A DNA stretch of 64,000 nt from NCBI GenBank assembly GCA_028826165.1, contig JAPDFW010000082.1:248001-312000 (forward strand), given 5' to 3'. Source of the DNA: Anaeramoeba ignava (Eukaryota > Metamonada > Anaeramoebidae). A program made the translations under genes and the position numbers. This document shows positions 43,758 to 55,500 of this stretch, in pieces (positions within the stretch are counted from its first letter, which is position 1; every line of letters starts with the position of its first letter). Under the pieces are notes generated by a model, which was not told the origin of the DNA, did not search any database, and saw only the letters and a program-made list of their open reading frames with translations.

Positions 43758-43758
43758 T

Positions 43759-46700
43759 TTAATTTTGATTTGTATTTTCATTGTTTTTGTTTTTGTTTTG
43801 TTTTTGATTTTCATCAATAAAACTATTTGGATCTGAATCTGTGGAAGAAATCTATTGTTTTTTTTTTTAATTAATAAAAAAAAATCAATTTTCTAAATTT
43901 AAAAGAAGAAAAATATTGAATCCAAACTTTAGGTAAATATTGTTCATCTTTTTTTTTTGATTTCACAGTATTTTGTTTATTAAAATCATCTGCATCAGAA
44001 AAAGAATAAGAATCAGAATCACTTTGACTAAAACTGAGTTGGTCTGAACCTAAAAATTGGGATAAATGTTTTTGGATCAAATCCGGATTTTTTGAAATTT
44101 CTTCATCAGAGAAAATATGTTCCAATTCAGAATCACTTGGCAAATCTTTAATTTCTTGTTTTGGAAATTCTTGACCTGTTTGGATTTCAATTCCAGCTTT
44201 TTCAATTTTATCATCCATAATAAATTTTTTGAGTTGATGTCTTGCTTCCAAATGTTTTGGTCTTCTTTGTTTTTCAGCTCTAATATATGAAGCCTCAATA
44301 ATTGTGATAAAAATATTCAACCAAACATACATAAATATGCATATAAATGTATAAACATAAATTCTTGCAACAACAGCTAGTAATCCACTTTTACGATATG
44401 TTCTATTGAATGTATCCCGAATAACATCTCCGTTTAAAACTGCAAATAATGTTAAAAAAGATTGATCGATTGTGGCGAAATATTGTGAATAGTTTCCAAA
44501 TAATATTGTTCCCATAACTATTTTTAAATTCAATTCAATTCAATATTTAATATTCAATCCAATATTCAATTTAAATAAATACTTAATATTTAATTTTCAA
44601 TTTAATTAAATATTTAATATTTAATTTAATATTTAATATTTAGTATTCAATTCAATTCAATTCAATTCAATTTAAATAAATATTCAATTCAATATTCAAT
44701 ATTTAATATTCAATTCAATTTAAATAAATATTTAATATTCAATTTATTAAATATTTAATATTTAATTTAATATTCAATTAATTCAATATTCAATATTCAA
44801 TTTAAATAAATATTGAATTCAATATTCAATATTCAATTTAAATAAATATTCAATTCAATATTCAATATTTAATATTTAATTTAAATAAATATTTAGTATT
44901 CAATTTAAATAAATATTTAATTTAAACTAATATTCAATTTAAATAAATATTTAATATTTAATTTAATATTCAATTTAAATAGATATTCAATTCAATTAAA
45001 TATTTAATATTTAATATTTAATATTCAATTTAAATAAATATTTAATATTCAATTTAATTAAATATTTAATATTTAATTTAATATTCAATTTAAATTAAAT
45101 ATTTAATATTTAATTTAATATTCAATTTAATTTAATATTTAATATTCAAATATTTAATATTCAATTTAATATTTAATTTAATATTCAATTTAATTAAATA
45201 TTTAATATTTAATTTAATATTTAATTTAAATAAATATTTAATTTAAATAAATATTTAATTTAAAATAAATATTTAATATTCAATTCAATTCAATTCAATT
45301 CAATATTTAATTTAAATAAATATTTAATATTTAATTCAATATTCAATTTAAATAAATATTTAATATTTAATTCAATATTCAATTTAAATAAATATTTAAT
45401 ATTTAATTCAATATTCAATTTAAATAAATATTTAATATTTAATTCAATATTCAATTTAAATAAATATTTAATATTCAATTTAAATAAATATTTAATATTT
45501 AATTCAATATTCAATTTAAATAAATATTTAATATTTAATTCAATATTCAATTTAAATAAATATTCAATTTAATTAAATATTTAATATTTCAAAATGTTTT
45601 TGTTGTTTTTACATGCATAACCCATAAATATTGGAAATGTTCCAAGTAAATGCCTAAGTACATGTGGTATTGCTTGCCTAAGTGTAAGAATCATGAAATA
45701 AAATTTTGGACTCCATTGGAAATATCTTATTTTTTAAAGAAAGTTAAAATATTAAATATTTTGAATTTTGAATTTTGAATTTTGAATTTTGAATTTTAAT
45801 TGATTTACCCAGTCATACTTCCTAAAGTTAATAAACATGCAATCCCAAGAAATATATTATCAGTATAACTCGATTGCTCATTTCCACCAGCATATCTTAA
45901 AAGAAAATAAATTTCTGAAGCAATATTAACCAAACTACTCAACATTGAAAAAACATGCCAAAAATCAAAAAAAGCCAATCGAAATTCACTTTTATTTCTG
46001 AAAAATGTATTATTTGGTTCTGATGATAATTGTGATTTTGAGGAATTTTTCACACTTTCTTCATAAAAGAATTTTGTTTGCTAAGAAAAAAAAACATTTT
46101 TTTTATAAATAAATATTCTAAATAAATTCCCTTATAATTTTTTTTTAAAAGAATTTTTTCAAAGGTTTACTTTATATAATTTGTATTCATGAATAACTGT
46201 TCGAAGTGTTAAAATCACATTTAATGCAGAAAAAACAATAATAAAAAATCCAATTAAAACGATTGATGTTTTGAATTGTATTCTCATTGGCACTAAAATA
46301 AATATAAATAAGGGAGAGAAGTTTTGAATTTGAATTTGAATTTGAATTTGAATTTTGAATTTGAATTTTGAATTTGATTTTAATTTTGATTTTAATTTTA
46401 ATTTTAATTTTGATTTTGATTTTGATTTTTAATTTGATTTTCATTTTGATTTTGATTTTGATTTTGATTTTCATATTGATTTAGATTTAGATTTTGATTT
46501 TGATTTTGAATTTGATATTGATTTTGAATTTGATTTTGATTTTGATTTTGAATTTCGATTTTGATTTTGATTTTGATTTTGATTTTGATTTTGATTTTGA
46601 TTTTGAATTTCGATTTTGATTTTGATTTTGATTTTGATTTTGAATTTGAATTTTGAATTTGAATTTGATTTTGATTTTGATTTAAATTTTGATTTTGATT

Positions 46701-48717
46701 TTGATTTTGATTTTGAATTTGATTTTCATTTTGATTTAGATTTTGATTTAAATTTTGATTTTGATTTTGATTTTGATTTTGAATTTGAATTTGAATTTGA
46801 TTTTGAATTTGATTTTCATTTTGAATTTGATTTCGATTTTGATTTAGATTTAAATTTTGATTTTGATTTTGATTTTCATATTGATTTAGATTTTGATTTT
46901 CATTTTGATTTAGATTTAGATTTTGATTTTGATATTGATTTTTATACTATTAAAAGAACTAGAACATTGGCCAATAATAGGTTCAAGAGTGACATAAATA
47001 ACTCCACCACGTGAAATATAATTAAAACTTGTCTAAATTTTAATAAAATAAAATAAAATAAAGATTTTAGAAAGATAACAAAACAGCATTAAAATAGTAT
47101 CCAAATATACTTTAACTTCCCAAGAAGTACAAACAGGAGGATTTGCAGGAAATAACTCCATAATATAAAAAGATAAATAAGCAGAATGAAAAGTAGACAT
47201 AAAATCCATCATTTCTGAATTACTTTTATTAGCAAAAGGACCAATAGGATTTGATTCGCAAAGAATGTATTTTTCTGTATTTATTAAAAAATGATTAAAT
47301 AATTATTTCTTGATGAGAAACACTTTATATTAGCAATCCCTTTTTATATAATACCTTCTGTTGTTTCAAGATTTCTTCTTCCTAAAGTTGATATATCATT
47401 AAATTTGGATTTGGAATATTGGCTAATTGTTAATGTTGGACACTTGATACTTCCGTTATAATTTCGTGGAAAACTTTTTTTGAATTTGATTTTGATTTTG
47501 AATTTGATTTTGATTTTAATTTTGAATTTGATTTTCATTTTGATTTTGATTTTGATTTTGATTTTGATTTTGATTTTGATTTTGATTTTGATTTTGATTT
47601 TGATTTTGATTTTGATTTTAAATTTTGATTTTGATTTTGATTTTGATTTTCATTTTTAATTTGATTTTTAAATTTTGATTTTGATTTTGATTTTGATTTT
47701 GAATTTTAATTTTGATTTTGATTTTGATTTTGATTTTGATTTTGAATTTGATTTTGATTTTGATTTTGATTTTGATTTTGATTTTGATTTTAATTTTGAT
47801 TTTGATTTTGAATTTGATTTTGAATTTGATTTTGAATTTGAATTTGATTTTGATTTTGAATTTGAATTTTGATTTTGAATTTGATTTTGATTTTGAATTT
47901 GATTTTGATTTTGATTTTGATTTTGATTTTGATTTTGATTTTGATTTTGAATTTTGAATTTGATTTTGATTTTGATTTTGATTTTGATATTGATTTTGAA
48001 TTTGATTTTGAATTTGATTTTGATTTTGATTTTGATTTTAATTTTGATTTTAATTTTGATTTTCATTTTGATTTTGATTTTGAATTTGATTTTGATTTTG
48101 ATTTTGATTTTGAATTTGGATTTGATTTTGAATTTGAATTTATAAATGAATTTATAAATGAATTTGATTTTGATTTAATTACTCAAAAAATCCCACAACA
48201 GTTGAATTGAATGTAAAATATTGCTCAACAATATCACCAATAAGTTGAATAAAATCATGGGAACTAGTCACAGTAAATTCAAGTTCACCATCCATTGTAT
48301 CGAAATAAGAACTATAACCTGGTAGAAAAACTTCTGCTAACATTGATTCTGTATTTGATATAAAGGGTATTTGATGTTTTGTTCTGTAAATAACCTATTG
48401 AGTAAAAATTAGTCATTAAATTAAATACAAAATAATGAATATAGAAAGTTTTTATATGCTGATGAATATATTGTTTTTTTTTGTTTTGGATATTTTTTTG
48501 ATTGATTGATTTTTTGTTATTTTTTTTTGGAAATTAATTCAATTTTAACTTGTGCTGTTAAAAGTGCAAATATTGTAACTCTAAATAGAAATTTATACGG
48601 TATTCTGTGATATTTTATTAATTTTGCCCATGGACTTAATGTTAGGTAATCTTTTGGTGGAATTGGTTTCAATTTAAAACCACAAAATGTTGTTGTTTTT
48701 TCTTGATTTGTTGTCAT
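43759..48717 (-). CDS. Mucolipin (TRPML)-like cation channel, ten exons
   Basis: Minus-strand exons 48717-48550, 48394-48183, 47473-47355, 47274-47111, 47032-46948, 46292-46171, 46080-45809, 45725-45613, 44517-43928 and 43851-43759 give 645 aa. TM1 lies in exon 1 (PYKFLFRVTIFALLTAQ). A luminal domain covers exons 2-5 (TSSHDFIQLIGDIVEQYFTF, WEVKTSFNYISRGGVIYVTL). TM2 is IVLIGFFIIVFSALNVIL. TM3-5 include LILTLRQAIPHVLRHLLGTF with GYAFMGTILFGNYSQYF matching mucolipin GYTFCGWIVLGPYHEKF. The pore is ATIDQSFLTLFAVLNGDVI, then TM6 YVYTFICIFMYVWLNIFI. Mucolipins release Ca2+ from endolysosomes. The filter reads NGDV where animals have NGDD. The acidic C-terminal tail is cytosolic. The exon 5 donor has alternatives (46947 chosen). 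Five introns exceed 150 nt and four are repeat-filled. Confidence 0.9.
44525..45595. repeat. TTTAAATAAATATTTAATATTCAA repeat in TRPML intron 8
   Basis: Intron 45612-44518 (1095 nt). From 45300 to 45560 there is a higher-order unit of about 38-40 bp (ttcaatttaaataaatatttaatatttaa). Confidence 0.9.
46320..46944. repeat. TTTGAT / TTTGAA hexamer tract in TRPML intron 5
   Basis: Intron 46947-46293 (655 nt) carries ttttgattttgaatttgattt units, the reverse complement of the CAAAAT family. Confidence 0.9.
47482..48178. repeat. TTTTGA hexamer tract in TRPML intron 2
   Basis: Intron 48182-47474 (709 nt) is the same family as in intron 5 of this gene. It yields long spurious open frames in several phases. 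Confidence 0.92.
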
Positions 48718-48753
48718 TTTTATTTATTTTTTCAAAAAAAAAAGAAAAACAAA

Positions 48754-48764
48754 GAAAAAAATGG
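48754..48764 (-). promoter_or_regulatory. CCATTTTTTTC element of the TRPML gene
   Basis: On the minus strand, 37-47 nt before the ATG; a CCA variant of the TCA core. Confidence 0.3.
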
Positions 48765-48789
48765 TTTACGAAAAAAAATAAAATTCTTT

Positions 48790-49860
48790 TCTTTCATTAT
48801 TTTGAATATATTAAATATTTTGAATATTTTGGATATATTAATTATTTTGAATATATTAAATATTTTGGATATATTAAATATTTTGGATATATTAAATATT
48901 TTGAATATTTTGGATATATTAAATATTTTGAATATATTGAATATTTTGAATATATTGAATATTTTGGATATATTAAATATTTTGGATATTTTGGATATAT
49001 TAAATATTTTGAATATTTTGAATATTTTGAATATTTTGGATATTTTGGATATATTGAATATTTTGGATATTTAATTATTTTTGAATATATTGAATATATT
49101 AAATATATTCAATATTTTAAATATTTTGGATATATTAAATATATTGAAATTATTTTAAATATTTTGGATATTTTTGATATTAATTTTGGATATTTTAAAT
49201 ATTTTAAATATTTTCATTATTTTGAATATTTTGAATATTTTGAATATTTTGAATATTTTGGATATATTGAATATTTTGAATATATTGAATATTTTGAATA
49301 TTTGGATATTTTAAATATATTAATTATTTTAAATATTTTGAATATTTTGGATATTTTGAATATTTTGAATATATTGAATATTTTGAATATTTTGGATATA
49401 TTAAATATTTGGATATTTTGAATATTTTGAATATTTTGGATATATTAAATATTTTTGAATATTTTGAATATATTAAATATTTTGAATATTTTGGAATATT
49501 TTGGATATTTTAAATATATTAAATATATTAAATATATTGAATATTTTGGATATATTAAATATTTTGGATATTTTTGAATATATTAAATATTTTGGATATA
49601 TTAAATATTTTGAATATATTAAATATTTTGAATATATTGAATATTTTGAATATATTAAATATTTTGAATATTTTAAATATTTTGAATATTTTAAATATAT
49701 TAAATATTTTGAATATTTTAAATATTTTGGATATTTTAAATATTTTGGATATATTAAATATTTTCAATTATTCTAATTATTTTCATTGTTTTCATTATTT
49801 TCAATATTTTCATTATTTTCATTATTTTGATTAGTTTGAATATATTAAATATTTTCATTA
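48790..49860. repeat. AATATTTTGGATATATTAA (9-18 bp) satellite between TRPML and NAA80
   Basis: About 1 kb of aatattttg / gatatatta nonamers. Near 49770 it changes into attttcatt nonamers that continue into the NAA80 coding tail. No gene lies within it. Confidence 0.92.
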
Positions 49861-50548
49861 TTTTCATTGTTTTCATTATTTTCATTGTTTTCATTATTTT
49901 CAATATTTTCATTATTTTCATTATTTTGATTAATATTTTTCTTTAACCAAATTATTCCACTTTCTTTGTTTACACCTTTTGATTGAAAAGATGAACAAAA
50001 AATTTTAAGTTGTTCAGAGTTATATTGTTTTGCAAGTAAACCCAAAGAAGAAACTGGTTCACTATCAACATAACCAAGATGACGATAAAAACCTTCTTGA
50101 TCTTTTGTGGATAAATAAAGAGTTTCTGCGCCTCTCTTTGCTGCATAATTTTCAGTGCCTTCCATAATCATTCTCCCATATCCTTTCCCTCTTTTCCCTT
50201 TATCAACAACAACTGACTCAATAAGAATCTTATTAAATCCAATAGTATCAACACTACAAACAAGAGATAATCGACTATGTGCAATTACAATAGGTTCTTC
50301 ATTTTGATTTTCATTCAAATTTTCTTTTTCTTCAATTAATAATAAACTTAATGGGAAATCATCAAAAGATTTTTCTAAATTTGTTTTACGTGCAAAATCA
50401 CTATATTTTTTTATTAATTCAGTTATTTCTTCTTCTGTTTTTTTTGTTTTTTTTACCTTCTTTTCCATTCAGAATTTAATAATTTTACAGTTTGAGGAAT
50501 TAAATCAAATTTTTTATATTTATGAATTTCAACAATTTTCAAATTCAT
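49845..50548 (-). CDS. NAA80: NAA80-type (actin) N-terminal acetyltransferase, GNAT fold, two exons
   Basis: Minus-strand exons 50548-50457 and 50400-49845, with a 56-nt intron, give 215 aa. The spliced start rebuilds LLNSEWKRSDFARKTNLEKS followed by FDDFPLSLLLI, which matches the NAA80 pattern WKRS..AR...L..S..DFPL. Starting instead at the internal ATG at 50468 gives a plausible frame but loses that motif and translates the intron. The GNAT core has SVDTIGFNKILIESVVVDKG, acetyl-CoA loop KRGKGYGRMIMEG, and STKDQEGFYRHLGYVDSEPV. NAA80 acetylates the processed acidic N-terminus of actin. The C-terminal 25 residues (NENNENNENI repeats) are coded by the edge of the adjoining satellite. Confidence 0.88.
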
Positions 50549-50580
50549 TTCAAAATAAGAAATCGGAAAAAAAAAAATAA

Positions 50581-50590
50581 AAAAATGAAA
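50581..50590 (-). promoter_or_regulatory. TTTCATTTTT element of NAA80
   Basis: On the minus strand, 33-42 nt before the spliced-form ATG at 50548; this supports that start over the internal one. Confidence 0.4.
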
Positions 50591-50739
50591 AAAACAAAAT
50601 CAATCAAAATTCCAAAAAAAAAATTTCTTTATTTGATTCTTTTTAGTTTAATTGAAAAAAAATCAAAAAAAATTAAAAAAGAATTTTTGATTATTTTAAA
50701 AATTTTTTTTGAAGATTCTTTTAATTTTAAGAATTTAAT

Positions 50740-51972
50740 TTATTGGTTCTTAATAGGTAATGTGGAAACAAATCCCACAATGAAAATAGATGAAGCAGAA
50801 GAAGCAATTAAATTTGAAGCAGGTTCAAATGATCCAAAAATGTAAAAGATGAAAATTAAAGCAACGAAGATATAAAATATTAAGTTATAGAAAATTGAAA
50901 ATGAGATTGCTTCTTTCTTAATAAGATTTAAAATATCTTTTTTAGCTTGACTTGGTCCATCTGTGTTTTCTTTTTTGTTTTTGTTTCTAATTTGTTGTTC
51001 TTTATTTGTAAACATTCTAAAGAATTAAAATTCATTTATAAAATTAAAATTAAAATTAAAATTAAAATTAAAATTCATTTATAAAATTAAAATTAAAATT
51101 AAAATGAAAATTAAAATTAAAATTCATTTATAAAATTAAAACTAAAATTCAAATTAAAAATTAAAATTAAAATTAAAATTAAAATTAAAATTAAAATCAA
51201 AATTAAAATTAAAATTAAAATTAAAATTAAAATTAAAATTAAAATTAAAATTAAAATTAAAATTAAAATTAAAATTAAAATTAAAATTAAAATTAATATT
51301 AAAATTAAAATTAAAATTAAAATCAAAATTAAAATTAAAATTCATTTATAAAATTAAAATTAAAATTAAAATTAAAATTAAAATTAAAATTAAAATTAAA
51401 ATTAAAATTCATTTAAAATTAAAATTAAAATTAAAATTAAAATTAAAATTAAAATTAAAATTAAAATTAAAATTGAAATTAAAATTAAAATTAAAATTAA
51501 AATTAAAATTCATTTATAAAATCAAATTTAAAATTAAAATTAAAATTAAAATTAAAATTAAAATTAAAATTGAAATTAAAATTAAAATTAAAATTAAAAT
51601 TAAAATTATTTACTTGAAACGTAAAGAAAATGTTGTGTTATGAAGAGGTAAAACTAATAAAAGCCCAGAAAAAATTGAATTAAAGATAAAAAGAAGCCAC
51701 CATTCAAGAAACTTTAATTGGAATATTGTAATGAAAATATCTTAAAAATTAAAATTACAAAAGAAATGAAAAATTTATTAATTTTAAATTTTAAATTGAT
51801 TTAAAACAATTATTATACAATTTATTAAATGTGACGCTATAAATCCTGTTGCAAAATAAAGTGTTTGTTGTTTTTTTGTTGATTTAACTCCTGTATCTTC
51901 TAATTTTTGTGCAATTATTTTATCAAATTCTGCTAAATCTTTGTCTAATTGTGAATTTTTTGTTTTAGACAT
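50740..51972 (-). CDS. SSR3: Translocon-associated protein gamma (TRAP-gamma / SSR3), three exons
   Basis: Minus-strand exons 51972-51819, 51740-51614 and 51016-50740 give 185 aa, the same length as the human protein. It has a short cytosolic N-terminus, two transmembrane segments (TLYFATGFIASHLINYIFI; LLFIFNSIFSGLLLVLPL), a charged loop, and the best-conserved block KKEAISFSIFYNLIFYIFV... with EPASNLIASSASSIFIVGFVST, equivalent to EATTFSIFYNN and [22 protein letters not shown] of animal SSR3. It is part of the ER translocon complex that aids insertion of weak signal sequences. Intron 2 (51613-51017) is a 597-nt repeat. Confidence 0.9.
51020..51608. repeat. AAAATT / ATTCATTTATAAAATT repeat in SSR3 intron 2
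   Basis: It shows the same unit pair as Raptor intron 2 and RasGAP intron 2, in the opposite orientation relative to its gene. Confidence 0.92.
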
Positions 51973-52006
51973 TTTAATTTAGAAAAAAAAAAAGAAATTA
52001 AAGAAA

Positions 52007-52020
52007 GAAAAAAAATGAAA
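52007..52020 (-). promoter_or_regulatory. TTTCATTTTTTTTC element of SSR3
   Basis: On the minus strand, 35-48 nt before the ATG. Confidence 0.42.
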
Positions 52021-52109
52021 AAAAAAAATAAAAAAAATTTTTTTTGTTTAAATAGAAAAAACTGACTAATAATTATTATTTTTTAAGTAATAATTTTATT
52101 TATTTTTGT

Positions 52110-52202
52110 TTTATTCAGAAATGATAAAAATTAAATGTTTTTCTTCTTTTTTATGTTGATGTTTTTATTCAGAAATGATAAGAATTAAATGTTTTCTTCT
52201 TA
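52110..52202. repeat. Tandem duplication of a 40-bp segment
   Basis: TTATTCAGAAATGATAA.AATTAAATGTTTT appears at about 52111-52149 and again at about 52166-52201, 55 bp apart, in the 569-bp divergent region between SSR3 and the AAA gene. Confidence 0.85.
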
Positions 52203-52470
52203 TTTTTGTTTTCCTTTTTGTTTTTGTTTTTGTTTTTTTAAAAGAAAGAAAAAAGGAGAAAAAAAGAGAGAAAAAAATTTTTTTTCTTTTTGGGTCAAAA
52301 TAAAATTAAAAAATTAAAAAATTGAAAAGGAAATTTAATATTAAAATTAAAATGAGTATTATTTTTAGTTAATTTTAGTTAATTTTATTTAATTTTATTT
52401 ATTAAATTTTTGGATTAGAATAAGTTGAGTCATTTTTTTTTTAATAAATTTTTTTTTTTCACTTTTTCAC

Positions 52471-52485
52471 TTTTTCATTTCTTTT
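52471..52485 (+). promoter_or_regulatory. TTTTTCATTTCTTTT element of the AAA gene
   Basis: 57-71 nt before the ATG, followed by (aaataaagaa)n. Confidence 0.38.
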
Positions 52486-52541
52486 AAATTTAGAACTTAA
52501 AAAGAAAAATAAAGAAAAATAAAGAAAAACAAAGAAAAACA

Positions 52542-55500
52542 ATGGAATTTATAACAGAATTAACAAAAGAATGTGAAAACGCAAAATATCTTATAAATGA
52601 TTTTATCCAAAAAATTTTAACACTTGATATTTCAATTCCATTTGAATCAGATGTTGAATATTTAGAAGTAAAAAAAACAAAAACAAAAACAAATAAAAAC
52701 AAAAATAAATGGAAAAACGTATTTAATTAAATTTGTTTTTTTTTTGGATTTGAATTTAGCTTATGGAAGCTCATTATATGATGTCTAGTCTTACTTTAGA
52801 TGGAAATAATAATATTAGTGATGTTCTTGGTGTCCCACAACCAAAAGATAAACCTTTAAGTAATTTTCGTTTTTTTTTTCTTTTAATTTTTCTTTTTCTT
52901 AATTAAATTTTTTTTTTTTTGCTTTTCTTCTTTCTTTTTTTTAGATTTTGAGGAAACTCAAAAAATGGTTATTTCTATTCAAAAAGTTAAAACTAAAATT
53001 GAAGAAATCAAAGAAGCTAAACTTAAAACTATGGCTGTAATTATATTTTTATTTTATTTTTCTTATTCTTTCTTTTATTCTTTATTTTATTCTTTCTCTC
53101 CTTTTTTTTTTAATAGAGAAAACCAAGAATTATTAGATGGGCACAAAAATTAAAAACCACAGAGAAAGAATCATTAGCTCTTCATTATATTTTATTACTA
53201 CATGTTGGAAGCAAAGTAATCCCTTTCCAATCAAATTAAATCAAATCAAATCAAATCAAATCAAAATTTAAATCAATATTTAAATCAAAATTTAAATCAA
53301 TATTTAAATTAATATTAAAATCAATATTTAAATCAATATTTAAATCAATATTTAAATCAATATTTAAATTAATATTTAAATCAATATTTAAATTAATATT
53401 TAAATCAATATTTAAATCAATATTTAAATCAATATTTAAATCAATATTTAAATCAATATTTAAATCAATATTTAAATCAATATATTTAAATCAATATATT
53501 TAAATCAATATATTTAAATCAATATTTAAATCAATATTTAAATCAATATTTAAATCAAATATTTAAATCAATATTTAAATTAATATTTAAATTAATATTT
53601 AAATTAATATTTAAATAAATTTTTAAATTAATATTTAAATCAATATTTAAATTAATATTCAAATTAATATTTAAATTAATATTTAAATCAATATTTAAAT
53701 CAATATTTAAATCAATATTTAAATCAATATTTAAATCAATATTTAAATCAATATTTAAATCAATATTTAAATCAATATTTAAATCAATATTTAAATCAAA
53801 TATTTAAATCAAATATTTAAATCAATATTTAAATCAATATTTAAATCAATATTTAAATCAATATTTAAATCAATATTTAAATCAATATTTAAATCAATAT
53901 TTAAATCAATATTTAAATCAATATTTAAATTAATATTTAAATTAATATTTAAATTAATATTTAAATTAATATTTAAATCAATATTTAAATCAATATTTAA
54001 ATCAATATTTAAATCAATATTTAAATCAATATTTAAATTAATATTTAAATCAATATTTAAATTAATATTTAAATTAATATTTAAATCAATTATTTAAATC
54101 AATATTTAAATCAATATCAAAATTAATATTTAAATCAATATTTAAATCAATATATTTAAATTAATATTTAAATTAATATTTAAATTAAATCAAAATTAAA
54201 ATATTTAAATAAAATCAAAATCAAATCATAAATTTAGATTCGTGGATTGAAAATTAGAGAATCACAAGATCCAGTTAGTTTAGCACTTCATGCCAAAATG
54301 ACTATTACAGAATTACTTGAATTCGTTAAACCACAAAGACTTTATATCAAACAAGGAATCTTTGAATATTTTGATACAACACATGCTCTTCAAAACAACA
54401 TGTCACTCAAACAAGAAATCATTCTTGCATTAGTTGGACAAGATTTAACAGGAGAACAATCACTTAAAATTGATAATACAGCACTTTCAGAAGTTCTTGA
54501 TGAAGAAAAAGATCCAGAAGAACTTAAAAAGAAAAAAGAATTGGAAAAGAAAATTCGTGAAGAAGAAAAACTCAAGAAAGAACAAGAAATGAATAAAAAT
54601 GTTCCTGATTTTGAAGACGAATCAGATCTTTACAACTTCATTTCGCAACAAGTAATCGCAGAAAAAACAAAACCAGATGAAATCGAGGATGAATTGGAAC
54701 AACAGTTAAAAATTGAAATGGAAAATCAATTAGAAAACCAATTAGAAAATGAATTAGAAAATGAATTAGAAAATGAATTAGAAAATCAATTAGAAAATCA
54801 ATTAGAAAATCAATTAGAAAAAGAAGATGATTTAGATAAAGATAAAGAAGATAAAGATAAGGATGAAGATGAAGACCAAATGAAACCTTATAAAACAGAC
54901 TTGGAATATCTTGAAGACCATTTTTCACGGTTTACAATGTTGATTAGAGTCTCCAATGAAAAACAAAACGAGGCTCAATCAAGATACTATGGTGGATCAT
55001 CCCAATCAGAAGCTGTGATTCGGGAGTACTCAGCAAAGGAAAGAGTCGCCCGAATGAAATGTGAGAAAAGATTGGAACTCACAAAAGAAGCAGGAGATTG
55101 GCTTCCAAGAATGGAGAGATTAGCTGAGGCAAGAAAGTTGAATGAGTTTGAAAAATATGTTGTTTTGTTTTTAATTGGATCTAACATTTCCCAAGACATG
55201 CAGAACGCAGGAGCTGCACGGGGATCAAATGTGGAATCAATTCTGAGGATATTTTGCGAAAACCTTCAAGATCAAATTTCCAAAAGAAAGTATTTCTACA
55301 AAAGCGGAGCATTGATTCGTGATGGAATCATTCGGGCATCAGGATCAGGATTGGATAACAATCTCAACGATCTGTACTTGATGGTGGATCGAAGAATGCT
55401 TGACTTTGTTATGGGATTAGACACTGAGATGAGTGAGTTGATTGAGGGATCCCATTTATACACAAGTAAAGTCAAACTTGAATCGGTTATTCTTCCTGAA

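Noticed and set aside
44525-45595. Transposable element in the TRPML intron
   Set aside because: There are no terminal repeats, transposase-like frame or target duplication; the whole segment is a short tandem repeat.
50457-50468. Start of NAA80 at the internal ATG 50468 (207-aa frame)
   Set aside because: It would translate the 56-nt intron as MEKKVKKTKKTEEE and omit the conserved WKRS..AR motif; the spliced start at 50548 fits the family and the upstream TTTCATTTTT element.
50522-50845. Plus-strand 107-aa open frame
   Set aside because: It is antisense to the NAA80 first exon and the SSR3 C-terminus, lysine/isoleucine-rich, with no recognisable domain.
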